Below the pieces are notes generated by a model. It worked only from the letters and a program-made list of their open reading frames with translations. It made no database searches and had not been told where the DNA came from. Of a stretch of 64,000 nucleotides of DNA, positions 47,361-56,100 are shown piece by piece (positions within the stretch are counted from its first letter, which is position 1; every line of letters starts with the position of its first letter). The stretch comes from Stenotrophomonas sp. Ste86 (GTDB lineage Bacteria; Pseudomonadota; Gammaproteobacteria; Xanthomonadales; Xanthomonadaceae): contig NZ_JALJRW010000011.1 of assembly GCF_024519465.1 (NCBI RefSeq), positions 1 through 64,000 of the forward strand, written 5' to 3'. The translations under genes and the position numbers were made by a program.

Positions 47361-48320
47361 TCAGTGCTCCGCCTTGGCCAGCACCCAGGCCGGAACCGGC
47401 TTGAGATCGCGCACCAGGCCAAGCGCGGCCATCAGCCGCAGGCCGTACCAGGTGACGTCCACTTCCCACCAGTAGAACCCCTGGCGCGCAGTGCCCGGGA
47501 AGAAATGGTGGTTGTTGTGCCAGCCTTCGCCGAAGGTGAGCAGCGCCAGCCACAGGTTGTTGCGGCTGTCGTCGCCGGTGGCAAAGCGCTGCCGGCCGAA
47601 GCGATGCGCCAGCGAGTTGATGGTCACCGTGGCGTGGAACAGCACGATGGTGGAAATGAAGAAGCCCCACACCAGCATCTGTCCGCCACTGGTGCCCCAC
47701 GAGGGCGCGATGTGTTCCAGCAGCACGCCCAGGCCGAACAACGCGGCCGCCAACGCGACCGGCACCAGGGTGTCGAAGCGGTCCAGCCAGCGCAGTTCGG
47801 GATACTTGGCCAGGTCCGGGATGCGGTCCCAGTCGGTGCGGAACCCTTCGGTGGTGAGGAACCAGCCCATGTGGCTCCACCAGAAGCCATGCACCGAGGG
47901 CGAATGCGGATCGGCGGCGGTATCGGTGTGGCGATGGTGGTTGCGATGGTGCGCGGCCCACCACAGCGGCCCGCGCTGCACGCTGGCGGCACCGATCAGC
48001 GCGAACACGAACTGCACCACGCGCGAGGTGCGGAAGGTGCGGTGCGAGAAGTAGCGATGGTAGAAGGCGGTGATCGCGAACATCCGCACGGCATACAGCG
48101 CCACCGCCACAGCGACCGCTACCCACGACACGCCCACCCAGATGACGGCGAAGCAGGCCAGGTGCATTGCCGCGAACGGGATCGCGCGCAGCCAGTCCAC
48201 GCGCGTGGCCGCCTCGGCTGCCACCGGCGTGTCTGCACTGGTATCGAACCAGCGCCGCACGGTGGCCCAAGGGCCACGTCGGGGCTTGCGTGCTGCAGCA
48301 GTGGCGGGTCCGGCCGACAT
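47361..48320 (-). CDS. acyl-CoA/lipid desaturase
   Basis: A 319-residue membrane di-iron desaturase with the three His boxes HRYFSH, HHRNHH and HNNHH. It introduces double bonds into fatty acyl chains, the substrate of the downstream CFA-type enzymes. The start at 48320 has AGGAG at good spacing; an in-frame ATG at 48329 is too close to it. It is preceded by the same promoter motif as the sigma-factor unit. Confidence 0.9.
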   Translation of the reverse strand: MSAGPATAAARKPRRGPWATVRRWFDTSADTPVAAEAATRVDWLRAIPFAAMHLACFAVIWVGVSWVAVAVAVALYAVRMFAITAFYHRYFSHRTFRTSRVVQFVFALIGAASVQRGPLWWAAHHRNHHRHTDTAADPHSPSVHGFWWSHMGWFLTTEGFRTDWDRIPDLAKYPELRWLDRFDTLVPVALAAALFGLGVLLEHIAPSWGTSGGQMLVWGFFISTIVLFHATVTINSLAHRFGRQRFATGDDSRNNLWLALLTFGEGWHNNHHFFPGTARQGFYWWEVDVTWYGLRLMAALGLVRDLKPVPAWVLAKAEH

Positions 48321-48350
48321 TTCGCGCATCTCCTGGCGTTCTTGTCAGGA

Positions 48351-48379
48351 GATACGGGAATCAGGGCCATCCGGATGCA
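48351..48379 (-). promoter_or_regulatory. ECF-type promoter of the desaturase-lipocalin unit
   Basis: On the minus strand TGCATCC (48379-48373), a 16-bp spacer and CGTATC (48356-48351), 22-31 bp upstream of the candidate desaturase starts. The two boxes and spacer length are identical to those at 50633-50661. The CATCC -35 core resembles what I recall for SigK-type ECF promoters. Confidence 0.72.
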
Positions 48380-48402
48380 CGAATCCGGAAATAAATCGCG
48401 TT

Positions 48403-49188
48403 TTACAGCGTGGCGATGTCGCCTTTGGCAACAATCGGCCCGGTCGGGACACCCTGCGGTGCGCCGCCGGCCGGTTCCAGCGTGACCGCGAGCACAGAGC
48501 CGTTCACCAGCGCATCACGCAGTGCATCGGGCACCGTCACGGTGTGGGCGCGGTTGATGGACACCAGGCCCAGCGAGCGTGGCGTGCCGCCGGCGGGAAT
48601 CAGCCACAGCTCGGGCGCGCGTCCGGCCGCATCGGCCGCCGTCGGCACCGGCATCATCAGCACCTTGCCCTGCGCCTTGTCCACCGACGCGAGCCAGCCG
48701 GGGCTGCCATCGTCATGCAGCAACGGGGTGACCGGTCGGGTCGCCTGCTGCGGTTCGGCGGGTGTCGGCGGCGCGGTCGGTGTGACCGCCACCGGCGTGA
48801 TCACCGGCGTCACCGGCTCCAGGTCGCGACGGCTGAATACCGCCACCAGCGCCACCACGGCCGCCAGCGCGGTCATGCCCTGCCAGAATCCGGTGCGCTG
48901 CCACGCACGTGGTGCATTCGTCGATACCGACGACCAGCCCAGCGAGGTGCGGATGCGCGGCCACAGATGCGCCGGGACCACTTCACTGCCCATCGCGTCC
49001 AGCATCGGGGCCAGGCGGTGTTCCCACTGCGTCACCAGCCGGGCAAATCCGGGATCGCTGGCGATGCGACGTTCCACGTCCGCCCGCTGGTCCGCGTCGA
49101 GCACGCCGAGCACGTACTCGCCGGCCAGGATGTCGGCACTGGGCGGCTGGCCGTCGTCAGGCAGATCGTGGCGGTCGCGGAGGTTCAT
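48403..49188 (-). CDS. RskA-type anti-sigma factor
   Basis: A 261-residue bitopic protein. A cytoplasmic N-terminal anti-sigma domain (about 10-80: LAGEYVLGVLDADQRADVE, Zn-less type) and a TM near 105-122 are followed by a periplasmic RskA domain (about 150-260: LWLIPAGGTPRSLGLV, GAPQGVPTGP). RskA proteins hold SigK-type ECF sigmas and release them on regulated proteolysis. The ATG overlaps the sigma gene stop. Confidence 0.9.
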   Translation of the reverse strand: MNLRDRHDLPDDGQPPSADILAGEYVLGVLDADQRADVERRIASDPGFARLVTQWEHRLAPMLDAMGSEVVPAHLWPRIRTSLGWSSVSTNAPRAWQRTGFWQGMTALAAVVALVAVFSRRDLEPVTPVITPVAVTPTAPPTPAEPQQATRPVTPLLHDDGSPGWLASVDKAQGKVLMMPVPTAADAAGRAPELWLIPAGGTPRSLGLVSINRAHTVTVPDALRDALVNGSVLAVTLEPAGGAPQGVPTGPIVAKGDIATL

Positions 49189-49754
49189 TGTTCCAGGCAC
49201 ACCCGCAGTTGGCCCAGGCCGCGGCGGATCCAGCTCTTCACCGAGCCCAGCGGCGAGCCGATCCGGCGCGCCAGTTCCTCATAGCTGGCGCCCTCCAGGA
49301 ACGCCAACCGGATCAGCGAGCGCCGACGCGGCTCCAGCGTGTCCAGGCAGCCGTCCAGACGCTGTCGATCAGAGGCCTGTTCGGCCACCTGCGCCGGTTG
49401 CGGCGCGAAATCGGGAATTTCATCGGCCACCGACAGATCATCCAGCGGACGTGGGGGCGCCGCGCGCAGGCGGTCGATCGCGCGGTTGCGCGCCATCATC
49501 GACAACCAGGTCATGGCCCCCGCCTTGGCACGATCAAACTGCGCAGCCTTGTGCCAGACACGGGTAAATACGTCCTGCAGCACCTCTTCGGCATCGCTTC
49601 GGTCGCGCAGCACGTGCAGGCAGATCGCGAACAGGCGCCCCGACGCCAACTGGTAGACCGACTCGAATGCCTGGCGATCGCCAGCGGCGACCCGGCCGAG
49701 CAGGTCATCAAGGCGCCGCGCGGCGCCGGATTCGGCAGTGTCCAGCTCAGGCAT
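49185..49754 (-). CDS. ECF sigma factor (SigK-like)
   Basis: A 189-residue ECF sigma. Region 2 (about 20-90) has DAEEVLQDVFTRVWHKA and AMTWLSMMARNRAIDRLR; region 4 (about 130-185) has RLAFLEGASYEELARRIGSP and VKSWIRRGLGQLR. It pairs with the RskA-type anti-sigma encoded immediately downstream. Start at 49754 assumed; the Shine-Dalgarno sequence is weak. Confidence 0.92.
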   Translation of the reverse strand: MPELDTAESGAARRLDDLLGRVAAGDRQAFESVYQLASGRLFAICLHVLRDRSDAEEVLQDVFTRVWHKAAQFDRAKAGAMTWLSMMARNRAIDRLRAAPPRPLDDLSVADEIPDFAPQPAQVAEQASDRQRLDGCLDTLEPRRRSLIRLAFLEGASYEELARRIGSPLGSVKSWIRRGLGQLRVCLEQ

Positions 49755-49824
49755 CGCAGGCTCAATGTCGGCAGGGGGACAGAGCGCATCGTCGTCGCTG
49801 CGGACGCGCTCTGCAAGGGGGCGT

Positions 49825-50604
49825 TCAACTGCTGCATGTGCGCACCAGCGGCTGTTGGCGTGCCGCGCCCAGTTCTGCGGCGGTCGCAGCGACCGGCGCC
49901 TCGGGGAACTCCACCCGCACCTGCGGGTAGCGGCCGCGCTCATCACGCACGTTGCCGGTGCCGCTGAACTGCAGCAGGCGCGGACTGTTGCGGGCATACA
50001 CCAGGTTCACCGCCGGCACCGCAAAGCCGAACCAGGCATCCAGGCGCATCTGCAGCTGTTCGGCCGGTTGGCCCTGCCAGCTCACCGCCGCACTGCGCTG
50101 CAGCTTCAGCGGGACCAGCCGCTGGCGACTGGGCAGCAGGAACTGGAACGCCACCGGGCGCCCGGCCTGCAAGGCCTCCCAGTGACCGAGCACGGCCGCG
50201 TCGAAACCGGCATCGACCACCGCATCGGGCGGGATCGCGATCGCACGGCTGACCCGCTCGGCGCTTGCACCTTCCCGCACGTACACGGTGCGCCCGGCGG
50301 TACTGCCTTGCAGACCTTCCTGGTAGCCGTTGCGGGCATCCTCGAAGGCGAAGTCCGGGGTCTGCGCGTTGCCTTGTGGGGTCATCCACTTGCGCGCGAA
50401 GGCACGGCCGTCGGCGCAGCGGTACAGCACCAGCCGCGCGCGTGCAGACGGCGGCCCCTGCAACCAGTGGGTCTCGCGATACAGCAGGCGACCATCGGCC
50501 GGCGCATAGGCGCGGCCTTCCTGGCGTTGCACCTGCTGCGCGGCGGCCGGCAGCACCGGGCACAGCAGCAGCAACAACAACGAGGGCAGAAGGGGACGGC
50601 GCAT
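49825..50604 (-). CDS. exported protein of the sigma-factor operon, function unknown
   Basis: A 259-residue periplasmic protein with signal LLPSLLLLLLCPVLPAAA. The mature part has GRLLYRETHWLQGPP and a beta-rich pattern as in small beta-barrel or lipid-binding periplasmic proteins (DUF3108-like). It is the first gene of the sigma/anti-sigma unit, 70 bp upstream of sigma. GGAG lies 6 bases before the ATG; the shared ECF promoter motif is 29 bp upstream. Confidence 0.75.
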   Translation of the reverse strand: MRRPLLPSLLLLLLCPVLPAAAQQVQRQEGRAYAPADGRLLYRETHWLQGPPSARARLVLYRCADGRAFARKWMTPQGNAQTPDFAFEDARNGYQEGLQGSTAGRTVYVREGASAERVSRAIAIPPDAVVDAGFDAAVLGHWEALQAGRPVAFQFLLPSRQRLVPLKLQRSAAVSWQGQPAEQLQMRLDAWFGFAVPAVNLVYARNSPRLLQFSGTGNVRDERGRYPQVRVEFPEAPVAATAAELGAARQQPLVRTCSS

Positions 50605-50632
50605 GCGTGGCTCCACGTGGGGATTGTGGGCA

Positions 50633-50661
50633 GATACGCAGCCAGCGGCGCGGCGGATGCA
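50633..50661 (-). promoter_or_regulatory. ECF-type promoter of the sigma/anti-sigma unit
   Basis: On the minus strand TGCATCC (50661-50655), 16 bp, CGTATC (50638-50633), ending 28 bp before the start of the exported-protein gene. It is the same composite motif as upstream of the desaturase, so the sigma factor is probably autoregulated. Confidence 0.72.
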
Positions 50662-50920
50662 GTGGGACCTGGCGCGTAAGCAGGTTCCCTGGGGTTTGCA
50701 AAAACGATGCGGTGGTGACGAAAACAGGCGGCTTCAGCAGGGCGGCGCCTGCGCGGAAACCCGAGCCCGACGAACCCGCAGGATCGATACCTGAAATCGA
50801 TGACTCGCGCCGCGCGGACGTGACCGCATGCGCATTCGCGTACGCAAATCTCCGAGAGCATCAAGAGCGAGGCCTGCCTGATAAACCGGCGTGCGGAGGA
50901 ATGGATCCAAATACTCTCGC
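50662..50920. other. intergenic region without a recognised gene
   Basis: About 260 bp between the divergent sigma-operon and higBA promoters. A plus-strand open frame ends at 50924 (its C-terminus reads CGGMDPNTLA), but I recognise nothing in it and its end overlaps the higBA promoter. No RNA gene or repeat seen. Confidence 0.4.
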
Positions 50921-50949
50921 TTGACGATACTACTGCCGAGCGATATCAT
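50917..50949 (+). promoter_or_regulatory. sigma70 promoter and candidate operator of higBA
   Basis: TTGACG (50921-50926), a 17-bp spacer and TATCAT (50944-50949), about 20 bp upstream of the higB start. The inverted repeat TCGCT (50917-50921) / AGCGA (50939-50943) overlaps the -35 box and the end of the spacer, a typical place for HigA autorepression. Confidence 0.65.
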
Positions 50950-50969
50950 GAAAATCACGGGAATTCGTC

Positions 50970-51251
50970 ATGCCCATCGTCTCTTTCCGGTGCATCACTA
51001 CCAAGAGCGTGTTCATCGGTAGGCGCATCCGGAAATTCCAGGATATCCAACGCGTTGCACTGCGGAAGCTCGCCATGCTGGATGCCGCCGTTCGGCTTGA
51101 TGACCTGCGCATTCCACCAGCCAATCGACTGGAGCCACTGCGTGCCAATCGTGCGGGTCAGCACAGCATCCGGGTCAACGACCAGTAACGACTGCGCTTC
51201 ACATGGACCGATGCAGGCCCTGCCGACGTAGAGCTTTGCGACTACCACTGA
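50970..51251 (+). pseudogene. higB: HigB/RelE-type toxin with in-frame premature stop
   Basis: The frame opens with MPIVSFRCITTKSVFIGRRI and continues with AMLDAAVRLDDLRIPPANRL, matching HigB/GraT-type mRNA interferases. After SIRVNDQ it hits TAA at 51186-51188. Downstream the same frame carries the expected toxin end, RLRFTWTDAGPADVELCDYH, then TGA at 51249-51251. HigB homologues have a conserved Trp (NDQWR) at the stop position, so TGG has become TAA. The 72-residue product lacks the C-terminal strand and should be inactive. The antitoxin gene downstream is intact. Confidence 0.88.
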
Positions 51252-51262
51252 GGACTGCCTAC

Positions 51263-51559
51263 ATGCGTTCGATTCCCTATCCGCACCCGGGTGAAATCCT
51301 GCAGGAGGAGTTCCTCACCCCGTTCGGCATGACGGCCTACCGCCTGGCCAAGTCCATCGATGTGAAGCAGACCCGCATCGGCGAGATCATCGCGGGCCGG
51401 CGCAGCATCACCGCCGACACGGCATTGCGACTGGCGCGCTTCTTCGGCACCAGCGATGCCTTCTGGCTCAACCTGCAGATGGCCCACGACGCGGCCAAGG
51501 CCAAGGACGAACTGGCCGACGTCCTGGCGCGCATCGAGCCTTACCACCACGCGGCCTGA
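51263..51559 (+). CDS. higA: HigA-type antitoxin
   Basis: A 98-residue XRE-fold antitoxin. It opens MRSIPYPHPGEILQEEFL; the HTH lies in AYRLAKSIDVKQTRIGEII and the family motif SDAFWLNLQMAHDAAKAKDE follows. It neutralises HigB and represses its own promoter. Its gene starts 11 bp after the end of the full-length higB frame, which it has outlived as an intact gene. Confidence 0.93.
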   Translation: MRSIPYPHPGEILQEEFLTPFGMTAYRLAKSIDVKQTRIGEIIAGRRSITADTALRLARFFGTSDAFWLNLQMAHDAAKAKDELADVLARIEPYHHAA

Positions 51560-51629
51560 GCGGCGCTCGCTGCCGACGACATCGCATCGTCCGCGACGTC
51601 CCCCTGCATCACTCCCGTCCTGACGCCCC

Positions 51630-51658
51630 TTGACCACCGCCCGCCTTCGGCCTACCTT
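51630..51658 (+). promoter_or_regulatory. sigma70 promoter of metE
   Basis: TTGACC (51630-51635), a 17-bp spacer and TACCTT (51653-51658). Transcription from here would begin near 51665, at the 5' side of the riboswitch, which supports both calls. Confidence 0.6.
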
Positions 51659-51659
51659 G

Positions 51660-51880
51660 TGCGGGCCGAAGGTATCCATCTCTTCATGCAGATGAAGGGA
51701 TGGGTTTAAACGGGAATCCGGTGAAGGCGCCTCGCGCGCGCATTCCGGAGCTGCCCCGCAGCGGTGAATGGAAACGAATCCTGCCAACAGCACTGGGCCT
51801 CACCGCCTGGGAAGCGGCAGGTAGTAGGTAGGCGCAGCGCGCCTGTGTCCATCAGCCCGAATACCGGCCCCGGCCGGGGG
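51660..51880 (+). ncRNA. cobalamin (B12) riboswitch controlling metE
   Basis: The conserved blocks appear in order: a P2 hairpin (ATCCATC...GATGGGT, 51674-51705), GGGAATCCGGTGAA (51712-51725), CCGCAGCGGTGA (51756-51767), a GCACTGG...GCCTGGGAAG region (51790-51815) and the B12 box GCCCGAATACCGGCC (51855-51869). It lies 220 bp upstream of the B12-independent methionine synthase gene. Expected effect: adenosylcobalamin or methylcobalamin lowers metE expression when B12 is present. A CCCCGGCCGGGG element right after it may be part of the expression platform. Confidence 0.9.
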
Positions 51881-52100
51881 ACACGACCGTCCCCTGATTC
51901 GACCTGGAACGTCCGCGGGGAGGTTGCCGGGGCCTGCCGCCATGCCGTCCGCGTGGCGCTGCCCCCGTGCGTCCGCTCCACGACATCCGGTTCGCCCGCG
52001 GGGGCGAAGGTCGCTGGCGGGGCGGGCACGGCAGCAATGGCGTGGTCGGCGCGCGGTTCCTTCGTTCCTCAATGCCGCTACTGCAATGAGGACACGTTCC

Positions 52101-54395
52101 ATGACCACCGTTACCAACCTGGGGTTTCCCCGCATCGGCGCCAAGCGCGAACTGAAGCGGGCGCTTGAACAGTACTGGGCCGGCGAACGCTCGGCCGATG
52201 CACTGCAGGCCACCGCTCGCGAGCTGCGTGCGCGCCACTGGCAACTGCAGCGCGAGGCCGGCGTGGATGTGCCGCCGAGCAACGATTTCAGCTTTTACGA
52301 CCAGGTGCTGGACACCGCCTTCCTGTTCGACGCGATCCCGGCCCGCTACCGCGCGCTGGCAGACGCCGAGCCGCTGGCCGGGTACTTCGCCCTGGCCCGC
52401 GGCGTGCAGCGCGATGGCCATGACCTGCACGCCCTGGAAATGACCAAGTGGTTCGATACCAACTACCACTACCTGGTGCCCGAGCTGCAGGCCGGCCAGG
52501 GCTTCGCGCTGCGCGGCGACAAGCCCCTGGCCGAGTATCGCGAGGCCAAGGCGCTGGGCATCGAGACGCGACCGGTGCTGCTGGGACCGGTCAGCTTCCT
52601 GCTGCTGTCCAAGACCGTGGACGGCAGCCCGGCGCTGGACCTGCTGGATGCGCTGCTGCCGGTGTATGCCGAGGTGCTGGCCGGGCTGAAAGCGGCGGGC
52701 GCGCAGTGGGTGCAGCTGGACGAGCCGGTGTTGGTGCAGGACCTGGACGACAGCGCGCGCGCCGCGTTCGAACACGCGTATGCGGTGCTGTCCGGCGTGC
52801 CACGCCCGAAGGTACTGCTGGCCACCTACTTCGGCGCGCTCGAGGAAAACCTTGGTCTGGCCGCCGCGCTGCCAGTGGACGGCCTGCACGTGGACCTGGT
52901 GCGCGCGCCGGAGCAACTGGACGCCGTGCTCAAGGTGCTGCCGGCCGAGCGCGTGCTCTCGGCCGGCCTGGTCAACGGCCGCAACATCTGGCGCACCCAC
53001 CTGGACAACGCGCTGGTACTGGCCCGCTACGCACATGGCCACCTGGGCGACCGGCTGTGGCTGGCACCGTCGTGCTCGCTGTTGCACAGCCCGGTCGACC
53101 TCGACCTGGAGACCAAGTTGGATGACGAGCTGCGCGGCTGGCTGGCGTTCTCCAGGCAGAAGCTGCAGGAACTGCGTCTACTGGCCGATGCGCTGGACGC
53201 CAAACCGCACGCCGAGGCCGGGCTGGCCCACTCACGCGCACGCATCGAGTCGCGTCGGCAGTCGCCGCGCGTGCACAAGCCAGTCGTCGCTGCACGCCTG
53301 GCCGGCCTGACCGCCGCCGATGCGCAGCGCCACAGCGCGTACCCGCAGCGGCACCTTGCGCAGGCCGGCGCACTGAAGCTGCCACGCTTCCCGACCACCA
53401 CGATCGGCTCGTTCCCGCAAACCCTGGACGTGCGCGAGGCACGTGCCCGCAACAAGTCCGGCAAGCTCTCCGATACCGACTACGATGCGTTCCTGGCCAC
53501 CCAGACCGAACACTGCGTACGCGTGCAGGAGCAGATCGGGCTGGACGTGCTGGTGCACGGCGAGTTCGAGCGCAACGACATGGTGGAGTACTTCGGCGAG
53601 CAGCTTGATGGTTTCGCGTTCACCAAGAACGGCTGGGTGCAGAGCTATGGCTCGCGCTGCGTCAAGCCGCCGGTGATCTTCGGCGACGTCACCCGCCCGC
53701 AACCGATGACGGTGCGCTGGTCGCAGTACGCACAGTCGCTGACCGACCGCCCGATGAAAGGCATGCTGACCGGGCCGGTGACGGTGCTGCAGTGGTCGTT
53801 CGTGCGCGATGACCAGTCGCGCGCCGATACCTGCCGGCAGATCGCGCTGGCGCTGCGCGATGAGGTGTTGGACCTGGAAGCGGCTGGGATCGGCGTGATC
53901 CAGATTGATGAGCCGGCGATCCGCGAAGGCCTGCCGTTGCGCCGCGCGCAATGGCGCGAGTACCTGGACTGGGCGGTGGAAGCGTTCCGGATCAGTGCCA
54001 GCGGGGTGCGCGATGCCACCCAGATCCACACCCACATGTGCTATTCCGAGTTCAACGACATCATCCATTCGGTGGCGGCGATGGATGCCGACGTGATCTC
54101 CATCGAGACCTCGCGCTCGCGCATGGAGTTGCTGGATGCGTTCGTGCGCTTCCAGTACCCCAACGAGATCGGGCCGGGCGTGTACGACATCCACTCCCCG
54201 CGCGTGCCGGACAAGGAAGAGATGGTAGCGCTGCTGCGCAAGGCGGCCGAAGTGCTGCGGCCCGAGCAGATCTGGGTCAATCCGGACTGCGGGCTGAAAA
54301 CCCGCGGCTGGAAGGAGACCCGTGCCGCGCTGGAAGCGCTGGTGGCCGCCGCACGCCAACTGCGCGCGGAACACGCCGACGCCAACGCTGCCTGA
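52101..54395 (+). CDS. metE: cobalamin-independent methionine synthase
   Basis: A 764-residue enzyme that transfers a methyl group from 5-methyltetrahydropteroyl-triglutamate to homocysteine. The N-terminal barrel starts [20 protein letters not shown]; the C-terminal barrel binds Zn through HTHMCYSEF (His, Cys) and [11 protein letters not shown] (Cys). GAGGA lies 8 bases before the ATG. Controlled by the upstream B12 riboswitch, implying that a B12-dependent MetH exists elsewhere. Confidence 0.97.
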   Translation: MTTVTNLGFPRIGAKRELKRALEQYWAGERSADALQATARELRARHWQLQREAGVDVPPSNDFSFYDQVLDTAFLFDAIPARYRALADAEPLAGYFALARGVQRDGHDLHALEMTKWFDTNYHYLVPELQAGQGFALRGDKPLAEYREAKALGIETRPVLLGPVSFLLLSKTVDGSPALDLLDALLPVYAEVLAGLKAAGAQWVQLDEPVLVQDLDDSARAAFEHAYAVLSGVPRPKVLLATYFGALEENLGLAAALPVDGLHVDLVRAPEQLDAVLKVLPAERVLSAGLVNGRNIWRTHLDNALVLARYAHGHLGDRLWLAPSCSLLHSPVDLDLETKLDDELRGWLAFSRQKLQELRLLADALDAKPHAEAGLAHSRARIESRRQSPRVHKPVVAARLAGLTAADAQRHSAYPQRHLAQAGALKLPRFPTTTIGSFPQTLDVREARARNKSGKLSDTDYDAFLATQTEHCVRVQEQIGLDVLVHGEFERNDMVEYFGEQLDGFAFTKNGWVQSYGSRCVKPPVIFGDVTRPQPMTVRWSQYAQSLTDRPMKGMLTGPVTVLQWSFVRDDQSRADTCRQIALALRDEVLDLEAAGIGVIQIDEPAIREGLPLRRAQWREYLDWAVEAFRISASGVRDATQIHTHMCYSEFNDIIHSVAAMDADVISIETSRSRMELLDAFVRFQYPNEIGPGVYDIHSPRVPDKEEMVALLRKAAEVLRPEQIWVNPDCGLKTRGWKETRAALEALVAAARQLRAEHADANAA

Positions 54396-54420
54396 TCCAC
54401 CGCCTGTAGATGACCCCAAG

Positions 54421-54453
54421 GACCGCACCGCCGCCGTTGCCGGCGGTGCGGTC
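54421..54453. terminator. perfect hairpin between metE and queH
   Basis: GACCGCACCGCCG (54421-54433) pairs exactly with CGGCGGTGCGGTC (54441-54453) around a 7-base loop. No T-tract follows, so it may terminate inefficiently, stabilise the metE transcript, or occlude queH translation, whose start lies 12 bp further on. Confidence 0.5.
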
Positions 54454-54465
54454 GACGAGAACCGC

Positions 54466-55152
54466 ATGACCACGCCCACCGTTACCCCGCTCGACCGCAC
54501 CACCCTGTCCCTGCCCGATGGTCACACCCGGTTGTTGCTGCATTCGTGCTGCGCGCCATGCTCGGGCGAAGTCATGGAGGCCATCACCGCCTCCGGGATC
54601 GACTACACGATCTTCTTCTACAACCCCAACATCCATCCGGCGCGCGAATACGAGCTGCGCAAGCAGGAGAACATCCGCTTCGCCGAGAAGCACGGCGTGC
54701 CGTTCGTGGACGCCGACTACGACACCGACCACTGGTTCGCGCGCGCCCGCGGCATGGAGAATGCGCCCGAGCGCGGCATCCGCTGCACGATGTGCTTCGA
54801 CATGCGTTTCGTGCGTACTGCGCTGTATGCGCATGAACATGGCTTTGCGGTGATCAGCAGTTCGCTGGGCATCTCGCGCTGGAAGGACATGAACCAGATC
54901 AATGACTGCGGCCATCGCGCCGCCGCGCATTATCCGGGCATCCAGTACTGGGACTACAACTGGCGCAAGGGCGGCGGCGCTGCGCGCATGGTGGAGATCA
55001 GCAAGCGCGAACAGTTCTACCAGCAGGAGTACTGCGGCTGCGTGTACTCGCTGCGCGATGCCAACCGCCACCGCCGCGAAAACGGCCGTGAGCGCATCAA
55101 AATCGGCCTGCTGTATTACGGGCAGGACAACGACGCGCCCAAGGGCGATTGA
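54466..55152 (+). CDS. queH: epoxyqueuosine reductase QueH
   Basis: A 228-residue iron-sulfur enzyme making queuosine in tRNA from epoxyqueuosine. The N-terminal [12 protein letters not shown] and the later [11 protein letters not shown] and [11 protein letters not shown] supply the Cys ligands; [16 protein letters not shown] is a family motif. It is the non-orthologous replacement of QueG. The start follows a hairpin and has a weak Shine-Dalgarno sequence. Confidence 0.94.
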   Translation: MTTPTVTPLDRTTLSLPDGHTRLLLHSCCAPCSGEVMEAITASGIDYTIFFYNPNIHPAREYELRKQENIRFAEKHGVPFVDADYDTDHWFARARGMENAPERGIRCTMCFDMRFVRTALYAHEHGFAVISSSLGISRWKDMNQINDCGHRAAAHYPGIQYWDYNWRKGGGAARMVEISKREQFYQQEYCGCVYSLRDANRHRRENGRERIKIGLLYYGQDNDAPKGD

Positions 55153-55209
55153 CGCGAGCGCGCGGGGCCGCCACGCTGGTTGCCCCGCTTTCGTTGTGTT
55201 GGATCTGCC

Positions 55210-55839
55210 ATGACCGCCGCCCTTCCCGCCGATGTGGCCCTGCTGGTGATCGACCTGCAGCCAGACTTCATGCCCGGCGGCGCGCTGGCCTGCGAGCAGG
55301 GCGACACGCTGGTGGCACCGATTGCCGCCTTGCTGGCCCAGCGCCGCTACCGCACCGTGGTGGCAACCCAGGACTGGCACCCGGCCGACCATGCGTCCTT
55401 TGCCAGCCAGCATCCGGGACATCTTCCATTCGAAGCGATCCTGCTGCATGCGCAGCCGCAGACGCTGTGGCCCGATCACTGCGTGCAGGGCAACGCCGGC
55501 GCGGCGTTGCACGCGGGCGTGGACTGGACCGTGGCCGACCTGATCCTGCGCAAGGGCACGCGCCAGCAGGTGGACTCGTACAGTGCCTTCCGCGAGAACC
55601 ATGGACCCGACGGCACGCGCCCGGCCACCGGGCTGGCAGGCTGGCTGCATGAGCGCGGTATCCGCGAGGTGCATGTGTGCGGGCTGGCGCGCGATTACTG
55701 CGTGCTGTGGAGTGCACAGGACGCAGTGAAATCCGGGTTCCGGGTGAAGTTCCTGTGGGACCTGACCCGGCCGGTGACCGAGGCGAACGACGGCATGGTG
55801 CGTGAGGCGTTGGCGAAGGCGAAGATCGCGGTTGTTTGA
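55210..55839 (+). CDS. pncA: nicotinamidase
   Basis: A 209-residue cysteine hydrolase of the isochorismatase family that converts nicotinamide to nicotinate. Triad motifs: Asp in VIDLQPDFMPGG, Lys in LRKGT, Cys in GLARDYCVLWSA; the metal site is in TQDWHPADHASF. Nicotinamidase links to the sirtuin encoded at 63 kb, which releases nicotinamide. Confidence 0.94.
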   Translation: MTAALPADVALLVIDLQPDFMPGGALACEQGDTLVAPIAALLAQRRYRTVVATQDWHPADHASFASQHPGHLPFEAILLHAQPQTLWPDHCVQGNAGAALHAGVDWTVADLILRKGTRQQVDSYSAFRENHGPDGTRPATGLAGWLHERGIREVHVCGLARDYCVLWSAQDAVKSGFRVKFLWDLTRPVTEANDGMVREALAKAKIAVV

Positions 55840-55870
55840 CGGCCGACCTCCGGGCGCCGGCCGCAACGGC

Positions 55871-56092
55871 GTACCGACCAACGGTCGGTGCCTCCGGTAG
55901 TGCCGGCCGCTGGCCGGCTCCCGATACCGTTTGGAGCGTGCGAGTAGTGCCGGCCGCTGGCCGGCTCCCGATACCGTTCGGAGCGCGCGAGTAGTGCCGG
56001 CCGCTGGCCGGCTCCCGATACCGTTTGGAGCGTGCGAGGAGCCGGCCAGCGGCCGGCACTACCGGAGCGTCGTACCCACAAACGGTGGGTAG
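55871..56092. repeat. SMAG/REP array with mixed palindromes
   Basis: Three tandem GTAGTGCCGGCCGCTGGCC units (55897, 55944 and 55991; period 47 bp) with the spacer CCGATACCGTTTGGAGCG, followed by an inverted GGAGCCGGCCAGCGGCCGGC near 56038. They are flanked by CCGACC-AAC-GGTCGG near 55874 and TACCCAC-AAAC-GGTGGGTAG near 56073. It separates the convergent pncA and purU genes. Confidence 0.85.
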
Positions 56093-56100
56093 CTAGCGGT

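Noticed and set aside
50692..50924. Possible small gene ending CGGMDPNTLA upstream of higB
   Set aside because: No recognisable motif or ribosome-binding site and its end overlaps the higBA promoter.
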